NCBI GenBank assembly: GCA_034509735.1
Contig: JACGWO010000012.1
Span: 6,632,367-6,696,366, forward strand
Direction of reading: 5' to 3'
Origin: Sesamum alatum
Lineage: Eukaryota > Streptophyta > Magnoliopsida > Lamiales > Pedaliaceae
Length of the DNA: 64,000 bases
Under the pieces are notes generated by a model. The model was not told the origin of the DNA and did no database searches. It worked only from the letters and a program-made list of their open reading frames with translations. Of the stretch, positions 56,762 to 64,000 are shown piece by piece; positions within the stretch are counted from its first letter, which is position 1; every line of letters starts with the position of its first letter. The position numbers and the translations under genes are program-made.

Positions 56762-59700
56762 ATGAATCCGTTATTTTGGAACTGTCAAGGTTTGGGGGGC
56801 TACTCGACAGTTCGACATCTTGGGAACTTGCTCCGTTCTTATGATCTCCCTTTGGTCTTCTTAGCCGAAACTCGATGTCGAAGACCAAAGATTAATGCAT
56901 TAAAGCGGAAATTTGATCTGTTTGGTATTAGTGTTGACTCGACTGGGAAAGGAGGTGGTCTTGCTCTTTTATGGCGTCGTGACATAGATGTTCAGCTTCT
57001 TAGTGTATCTCGACATCATATCGACGTTATTGTTCATGAGATTGCTCCTGGTTTCACATGGCGATTTACGGGTTTTTATGGGGCTCCTGATGCTTGGTTT
57101 TGAAAACTTTCTAGGCAATTACTTGAATCGCTCAATACTCAATCTTCTCTACCTTGGCTTTGTGTCGGCAATTTCAAGGAAATACTTCATGCCAATGAGA
57201 AAAGTGGGGGTTGTCCTCGCCCATTATGGCAAATGACAGATTTCTCAACTACTTTGCATCGTTGTGGCCTATCTGATAATAGTTTTAGGGGAGCTCGATT
57301 TACGTGGTAGAATAATCGTTAAGCTCTTTATACGGTTCAGGGGCGTCTTGATCGTGCCTGTGCGAATGTTCTGTGGCAGGTTCATTTTCCCACTGGCAGG
57401 CCGTTTCGTTTTGAGTATTGATGGCTTCGGGTCCCTGACTGTGGCGAGGTTGTGAGTGAAGGTCGGTCTTCTCATTCAGTGATTTCAGTAGCTTCGAGGG
57501 TCCGTAATAAACGGAAAAGTTGTGCTTTGGGTTTCAAGCAATGGAGTAGACAGATTCATGCACAAAAATAAAATAAAATGATGCAACTGGAAGCCGAGCT
57601 TAATTCTTTGCTTGAAGGGGTTATTTCGGCTAAATCCCATTTAAGATCAATGGCTATTTGGTCTGAAATTGAAGTGCTGGGGGCTTGTAAATAAGATAAG
57701 TGGCAACAACGTGAAAAGGTAGATTGGATGAAATTTGGTGATCGTAATACACAATTTTTTCCATGCCCGTCCCTCTAATCGACATTGGAAAAGGTTGGAT
57801 CTCGGGATTGTATACTGAGGCTGGATCTTAGGCAGACGATAGAGTGCTTATGTAGGAGGTTGATCGCGTTTATTTTGTCAATTCATTTTGATCCGACAGA
57901 CCAACGGCACATGATTTAAGAGAGATTGTGGACCTGATAAAATGTCGAGTGAGCCCGGATATGAACGCTTCTTTACTTAAACCATATACTGCAGATGAGG
58001 TTTGGCACTCTCTTTCTCAAATGTCCTTTTTGAAATCTCCGGGGCCGGATGGCTTTCCTCTTGTGTTTTATAAAAGTTTTTGGCATGTCGTTGGTCCTGA
58101 CGTTATTGGTCTTGTGTTGCATATATTAAATACGAGGACTATGCCTCCAGATATAAACCATCCTAACATTGTTCTTATTTCAAAATGTGCTAATCCCGAA
58201 TCTATGTCTCAATTCCGTCCTATCAGTTTATGTAATGTGCTTTATAAGTTGGTATCGAAATCTATAGCAAATCATCTTCTTCCTTTTCTCAATGATTTAT
58301 TTGCCCTGTTCAATCTGCTTTTGTGCCTGGAAGTCTCATATCTGATAACATTTTAATTGCATTTGAGCTTAATCATTTCTTTCACTCCATTCCTAAGGGC
58401 GATGACGGCTATGCATCTCTTAAGCTTGATATGAGAAAGGCTTACGATAGAGTCGAGTGGTCTTTCTTGGAGCCCTTGATGCTTCGTTTAGGCTTTGATT
58501 CTCAATTTGTGTCTCTTGTGATGTTATGTGTTTCTTCCGTCACCTATTCTTTTATGCTTAACGGTGAACGTTTTGGGTTTCTTCGCCCACAAAGGGGACT
58601 CCGTCAGGGGTGTCCTTTATCACCTTATTTATTTTTGTTGTGTATAGAGATGTTAAGCACGTTGATCACATCAGAGATTTCGAGGGCACAATTCCATGGT
58701 CTTAGGATTTGCGAGGGAGCCCCTCAGATCTCTCATTTGTTATTTGTTGATAACACATTAATTTTGTCCAGCTACTGATCCCTATTTTAAATGTATTGCA
58801 GGTATTTTGGACAGATATGAATGTGTTTCAGGTCAAGTTATTAATCTCACAAAATCCACAGTGGCCTTTAGTAGAAATGTTCGCGTTAGTCTTCAAAATC
58901 ATCTTGCTGAAATTTTGGGTGTTCGGGTGCTGAACCAAGGAGGTGCTTATTTTGGTGGTCGATCAAAACATATGCTTTTTACATCTATTATGAACAAGGT
59001 TCAGCGACAGGTTTGAAGGATGGTCAACGAAACTTTTATCCCAAGCGGGAAGAGAGGTTCTTATTAAATCTGTGATTCAAGCTATTCGAACGTTTATGAT
59101 GAGCTATTTTTGGTTGCCGAACTATTTAATCAAACAGTTTGAATCCAAGATTGTAGCTTTTAGGTGGAGTTGTAAGGGGTCTAAACACATTTATTGGACG
59201 TCATGGCAGTTTTTATGTAGGAGAGAGTTGGATGGTGATGTTGGTTTTCATCAATTCCGAGCTTTTAATCAAGCTCTGTTGGACAAACAAATATGGCATG
59301 TGTTTCAATATCCTAAAGGATTTCTGGCCCATTTGTGGAAAGCACGTTACTTTCCTAGTTCTTCAATCCTGGAGGTTGTGGAGGGAACCAATCCATCTTA
59401 CACTTGGTGTAGCATTTTTCGGTCTCTTAGCCTCTTTCATGCAGGTCTTCACCATCAAGTTTTATCGGGAATGGATGTGTGTATTTGGCTTGATCCATGG
59501 ATCCCACGACCCCGATCTTTTAAAGTGTTAACACAATAACAAGGCCTTAATTTGGATGCCCGAGTTTCTGACCTTCTTCTTTATGATCCATTGCGTTGGA
59601 ATGTGGATTTGATTCAGCATATATTTTGGGAAGAGGATGCGGCACTGATCTGTTTGTTACCACAAGGAAGACAACCTCGATCGAATACATGGGTCTGGCA

Positions 59701-60762
59701 CTATGACTCGAGGGGCATTTTTATTGTCCGGAGTGCTTATCATTTGGCTATCAATTTGCTTGGGAGTGAGGCAACTGGTAATGAGGCGGATTCGCTCCTT
59801 TGCCGTAATCGCTGGAAGTTTATTTGGTCAGCGGGGGTTCCACCGAAGGTGCAAGTGTTCGCTTGGCGAGTGTGTCACAATGCTATCCCTACATCGGAAA
59901 ATTTGCGTCGACGTTGCTGCTTGTGGCAGATTGGTTGCCCTCATTGTGGGGCGGATCATGAGGATTTATTCCATGTTTTCTTTTCTTGTCTGATTGCTTG
60001 TCAAGTTTTGGCTCTTTCTAACTTGCCTTATTCTATACTTTTTCAGGAGAATTTGGAGATGGAAGCGTGGCTTCAACATGTCCACGCTCGACTTGATGGC
60101 AAACAGTTTGCACTTTTTTTGGTGCTTGTGTGTGTCTTTGGTGGTCTAGAAATCAATGACTATGGCATGGAGCTTGCGCTAATCCCCTGGCTACCGTGCA
60201 GTTTGCAACAGTATATGTTGCGGCATTTCACACTAGAGCTGATTCAGTTCATGAGCAACACACTGCCGAATCTGAAATCCGATGGTTACCACCTCAACAA
60301 GGCTCAATCAAAAATAACTTTGGCAGTGCGGTTCATAGCTCCATTTCTGTTGTTGGTGCTGGAATCATTGCTCGAGATTGGCGTAGGAATTGTCTTCAAT
60401 GGGAAACTCGTCTTCAGTTTGGATCGCTTGATGCCAAACATGGCGAGGCTCTTGCAGCGGTTGCAGCCATTGAGATGGTTGTTTGACATGGATGGCGCTC
60501 GGTGGTGCTGAGGGATTGTCCTTCTGTCATTAATAAGCTGAAAGCGAAGGAACTAGACTTATCTTGGATTGGTCCCATCATCGAAGACATCCGTTCGTCT
60601 CTTAATTCTGTTGGAGTCGTCGGCCTTCATCATGTTCGAAGGGAAGCTAACTCCGTTGCACATTTGTTAGCTAGGAAATCTACCTCTTGTGTACTAGATG
60701 GGCGTGAACCTCCTGAATGGTTGCTCCCTACTTTGTCTACTGACTCTTTTCATATAATCTAA
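56762..60762 (+). pseudogene. LINE-1 ORF2: endonuclease, reverse transcriptase, RNase-H-like
   Basis: Endonuclease: NPLFWNCQGLGG, FLAETRC, GGGLALLWRRD and FTGFYGAP (56762-57103). Reverse transcriptase: FRPISLCNVLYKLVSK, KLDMRKAYDRVEWSF and RQGCPLSPYLF, with the catalytic FADD-type motif changed to FVDN (58740-58760). Then a zf-RVT region (VQVFAWRVCHNAIPTSENLR) and a C-terminal RNase-H-like part (GAGIIARDWRR, HHVRREANSVAHLLARKS) ending at 60762. Numerous frameshifts and stops (about 57103, 57240-57930, 58778, 59016, 59539) make it inactive. Confidence 0.85.
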
Positions 60763-60787
60763 GTATGCTTTCTTTCAAAAATAAAAA

Positions 60788-61010
60788 AACATTCAACTAA
60801 ATTTGACCTAATGATTTAAAGTCGATCTTGTGTCTGACATAAAGAAATAATACGACTGAAATTTTATATGTGAGATATGTACACGCAATAAGAATTTATC
60901 AAATTATTTCATCATGTAATGTATGTAGAGATATTCAAATTATAAGAAGGTTAATTAATGCGAGTCCAAACTGAGGTGAGCCTAATCTTTATGGGCTTCG
61001 CGTTAACTTG
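60788..61010 (+). repeat. Dispersed repeat R, second part
   Basis: Continues the copy begun at 54484. Matches the reverse complement of 41330-41450 and 40240-40313 but lacks the Helitron-like insert found there. Confidence 0.65.
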
Positions 61011-61019
61011 ATATTTTCC

Positions 61020-62712
61020 TTTTTTTTTTCTTTAAGAGAAAAACGAATTTTATAGCCACAAAACGAGCGAAAGATACACAGCAAAACAGACCACAACTAC
61101 TACTAGAGAAGAAACCAGACTAAAAATCATCTAACAGCCTACCCTCAGGCTCACGAATTTCAGGAGTGTTTGCCTCCACCCACAAACCCCTTTGTGCACG
61201 CTCGACCACTTCCAACAATGCCACATGCATAGCTTCGAACAGGAGCTGGTTCCGGCTCCACCATAAGGACCAGCTGATCATGAGGAAGAACGTAAATTCC
61301 TTGTTGTTTAGTTGCTCCCATATCCCCCTCATCCATGTCCTGACGTCAGTCGGATCGCTGCCAATAGTGCCCCATGGAAGACCGGAGAGAGCCATATTGC
61401 CGAGCATACGTTCATCCTAGGAGCACATGAGCGAGGTCCTCCTCCCCTGCTCGCATCGTGCGCAATGCGTTCCGACCTGAATGCCCCTTTTCTGCAGCTG
61501 GCAAAAGAATGGGAGTGCCCCCCTACAAACATGCCATGCAAACAGCAGCACCTTAGGGGGTGCCTTGGTATGCCAAATGAAATTCCAGTTCATGCTCGTC
61601 CCATGCTAGTTGTCGTCGCTGCAGCTCGAGGACGCGCCTTATTCCAACAGGCGCACTGCCTCCGAACTGTGAAGTTCCCTTTGCTGTCATAGTGCCACCA
61701 CAGACCATTTTCCATCTCCAGATCCCTCAGTGGGATGTCGAGGATGCAGTCTGCATCCTCCTTGGTGAATTCTTCCCGAATAAAGGCCTCATCCCAGTCT
61801 CCAGAAGTCGGGGATATCAAGTCACTGACCGTGGCTATGAGTGAGAGGCGTTTGGGGGGCATGATCAGCTGGAAAGTGTGAGGCCGCGGAAGCCACCGAT
61901 TGCCTTGAATCAAAATACGCTGGTCGTTACCCACCTGCCATCGGGCTCCCAATTTCAGCACATCCCTAGCCGCTGAAATGGACCGCCACGTTAAGGATGG
62001 TTGGCCTCCTTCCGAAGCCAAGAAAAAATTCGTGTGGGGGAAGTACTTGCACTTCAAAACTTGGCTAAGCAAGGAGTGGGGATTGGAGATAAGCCTCTAG
62101 GCTTTCTTGGCCAACATAGCGAGATTAAAGGCGTGAAGATCGCGACAACCCAAGCCCCCTTCGGACTTGTCTTCTCACAGCTTGCGCCATCCCAACCAAT
62201 GAACAGCTTGGCCCCTCCCGTGCTGCCAAAATAAGGTGGCGGTCATACTATCTAGCTCCCGAAGGACCCCGAGGGGTATCCGGAAACAACTCATAACGTA
62301 AGTGGGGATAGCCTGGATTACTACTTTTATTAACACTCCCCGGCCTGCTTGTGAGAGGCGCTTAGCACACCAATGTTGCATCTTCGTCCATACCTTGTCT
62401 TTTAGATGTGCAAAGACCTCCCTTTTGGACCTTCACACGATGGTCGGTAATCCCAGGTACTTGTCATGTTACCGGACAAGCTCGACCCTAATTAACCCGG
62501 TCAGTTCTGCTTGTTGCTCTTCCGGCGAGTTCTTTCTGAAAACAATAGCTGACTTTTGCAGGTTGATTTTCAACCCTGAACATCCCTCGAAATGAGCCAG
62601 CATGCTTTTTATGCACTCCATGGCGTCCTGAGATGCTTGACAAAAAAGCAGCGTGTCGTCGACGAATAGGAGGTGCGAAATTTGGGGGACCGCCCGGCTA
62701 ACCGCCACCCCT
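61020..62712 (-). mobile_element. 5'-truncated L1-type LINE with ORF2 remnant
   Basis: A minus-strand LINE: the T run at 61020-61030 is its A tail. From right to left on the plus strand it encodes the end of the reverse transcriptase (SHLLFVDDTLLFCQASQDAM, with an intact FVDD motif), then KRLSQAGRGVLIKVVIQAIP, FNLAMLAKKA-like and GGQPSLTWRSISAARDVLK, the zinc-finger region and part of the RNase-H-like end. Stops and frameshifts separate the pieces. The 5' part of the LINE is missing, as is usual for truncated insertions. Confidence 0.85.
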
Positions 62713-63160
62713 GTCTTGGATAGTATAAAGTCACTTGATAATATTATTATAGAATATTAATTGTTAATATACCACAATTGCTAAGAAGTGAAATCTAATA
62801 TCATATATGATATTATCGTACTAGCATGAACCCCACACTATGCACAAAAATTTATAATTATTATAGTATTTTTATTAAATTTAAATTACATAATGATATG
62901 TCATATTTTAATGACCATCTTACTATATACAATAGTGCGAACTTATTTATACAAACTCAATATTTAATTCTATACTAAGTTTATCTACGAACCATTATGA
63001 AAATAAACAATAGAATATTATTATATTTTATACAATGAGAAATTAAAATGATTTTATAAGTTTCAAATACTATATAGATTTTCTTATTCAATTAACAAAA
63101 TACAATATATAAAAGATATTATCCTATTACCCTGTGACATAATTCTAGAAAAAAAAATGC
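62713..63160. other. AT-rich sequence with part of the dispersed repeat
   Basis: 62713-62820 (GTCTTGGATAGTATAA, CAATTGCTAAGAAGTGAAAT) matches the reverse complement of about 38680-38830. The rest shows no gene. Confidence 0.5.
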
Positions 63161-63164
63161 GGTT

Positions 63165-63990
63165 CGTAAGAAGGGAGTGTTTGCAAAAACTTCTGCTTTT
63201 TTAAAAAGTGATTTTTGTTGAAAAAGTTGAAAGTTGCAGCAGACTCAAAAGTGGGTAGTGTTTGTCAAAAAAGTGAAAATTAGATAATAGCTAAATTGGG
63301 TAGTGTTTAGGAAAAAAATCATTCTCAAACAGGCTTAATTGATTAAAAATCATTTTGCCCCCACGTATTAAAAGGATACTATTTTTCCTTAATAATTGCA
63401 CTTGTATTTTGTTAATAATAATTTTTTTCTCAAAAAAATAATAAATTTTATTTCAGTTAATATATCTCATATTTAATTGTATACAAATATTTTTATTTAT
63501 ATTATTAAAATACTGAATACGAATAGAAAATTTGAATGTTAATTCAATAATGCTCCCTCTAAGTAATATAATTGTTAATTAATTCATCCATAGTAAATAT
63601 AACTTGCATGATTGCCAAAAAAAACTTTTTATTAATTAATCATAAAAAATTAATTTATATTTTTCTATGATTTAGGAATAATATAAGATAATATAAAAAA
63701 TAAAATATAAAATTCTAAAATCTTAAATATGTAAAATCATAAATTTTATTAGTGTTAAATTATTCAAATTATTTGAAAACTCCAACATTTTAGATGAGAA
63801 ATTTTGAAAATAAATTAAAAAGGGTAAACTTGAATTAAGATTATTATAATGAGAATAAAGTAATCCAAAAAAAGGTTGGGTTTATCTACAAAAAATCCAA
63901 AACAGCTAGAAGCATCCCCGAAAGTGCTTCCAACTTTTTGCTTAAAAGTGCGTTTTGTAGCAGTTTTGGAAGCAGAAGTTACCGTCCCAA
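63165..63990. mobile_element. Possible MITE with GGGAGTGTTTG-type ends
   Basis: The left end (GGGAGTGTTTGCAAAAACTT, CTGCTTTTTT) and right end (reverse complement near GTATTTGGGACGGTAACTTC, TGCTTCC) are similar in inverted orientation, a pattern common in plant hAT and Harbinger MITEs. No target duplication confirmed. Confidence 0.4.
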
Positions 63991-64000
63991 ATACTTAAGA

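Larger units (their letters stand above)
54556..60787 (+). mobile_element. L1-type LINE with nested solo LTR
   Basis: Bounded by imperfect duplications AACATTCAACTCAATT (54540-54555) and AACATTCAACTAAATT (60788-60803). The uninterrupted copy of the same sequence at 41330-41515 serves as an empty site. It ends in an A-rich tail (near 60776-60787). Contents: a decayed 5' part, the solo LTR 54774-56124, endonuclease, reverse transcriptase, a zinc-finger region and an RNase-H-like region. Confidence 0.75.

Noticed and set aside
61006..62745. ACTTGATA at both sides of LINE-2 as a target duplication
   Set aside because: Alignment with the repeat R copy puts the LINE end near 62712, before the right-hand ACTTGATA, so the match is probably chance.

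Overview
The window is plant nuclear DNA, almost certainly from a eudicot. It has spliced genes with GT-AG introns, plant-only gene families (a DRP2-type dynamin, a DUF579 glucuronoxylan methyltransferase and an A-type cytochrome P450), and AT-rich gene-poor stretches packed with LTR retrotransposons, L1-type LINEs, MITEs and microsatellites. An asterid such as a Lamiales species would fit, but that is only a guess. Five protein-coding genes were rebuilt by hand from exon, splice-site and reading-frame evidence. No tRNA, rRNA or CRISPR was seen.

Layout. 1-1640: the 5' part of a minus-strand Copia element, with LTR, primer-binding site, gag and the start of protease. 2.3-9.0 kb: a gene island with a LysM/transmembrane protein (+), a small conserved plant protein (-), a MITE and a glucuronoxylan 4-O-methyltransferase (-). 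9.5-15.4 kb: a nearly complete but broken Copia element with ATTCC target duplications. 15.56-18.24 kb: a 2.7-kb inverted duplication of a plant-mobile-domain (PMD, MAIN-like) gene fragment, next to a TATA box and a spliceable leader that point into it. 18.9-27.8 kb: a transposon field of Mutator-like elements with GC-rich cores, a pogo/Lemi-like element, hairpin MITEs and a 2.15-kb solo LTR. 28.4-38.0 kb: a complete 22-exon DRP2 dynamin gene (-). 38.6-43.5 kb: a Mutator-type element, tandem Helitron-like elements and a hAT-type MITE carrying about 1.2 kb of TAA repeats. 43.5-45.2 kb: a two-exon cytochrome P450 (-) whose stop codon lies in the target duplication of that hAT MITE. 45.3-49.4 kb: a duplicated P450 upstream region, small MITEs, a CACTA MITE and LTR debris. 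49.4-54.5 kb: a Gypsy-type element with gag but no pol that I could find, carrying a 105-bp tandem array. 54.5-62.7 kb: two L1-type LINEs, the first one containing a solo LTR. The rest is AT-rich.

The host genes do not form a pathway or operon. The glucuronoxylan methyltransferase acts on secondary-wall xylan in the Golgi, DRP2 acts in clathrin-dependent membrane trafficking, and the P450 is a likely endoplasmic-reticulum oxidase of specialised metabolism. The point of most interest is how repeats meet genes: a hairpin-forming PMD locus that resembles natural silencing loci, and a MITE that landed exactly at the end of the P450 reading frame and left the stop codon rebuilt by its target duplication. 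All homology statements come from recognising motifs by eye, and no database search was run.
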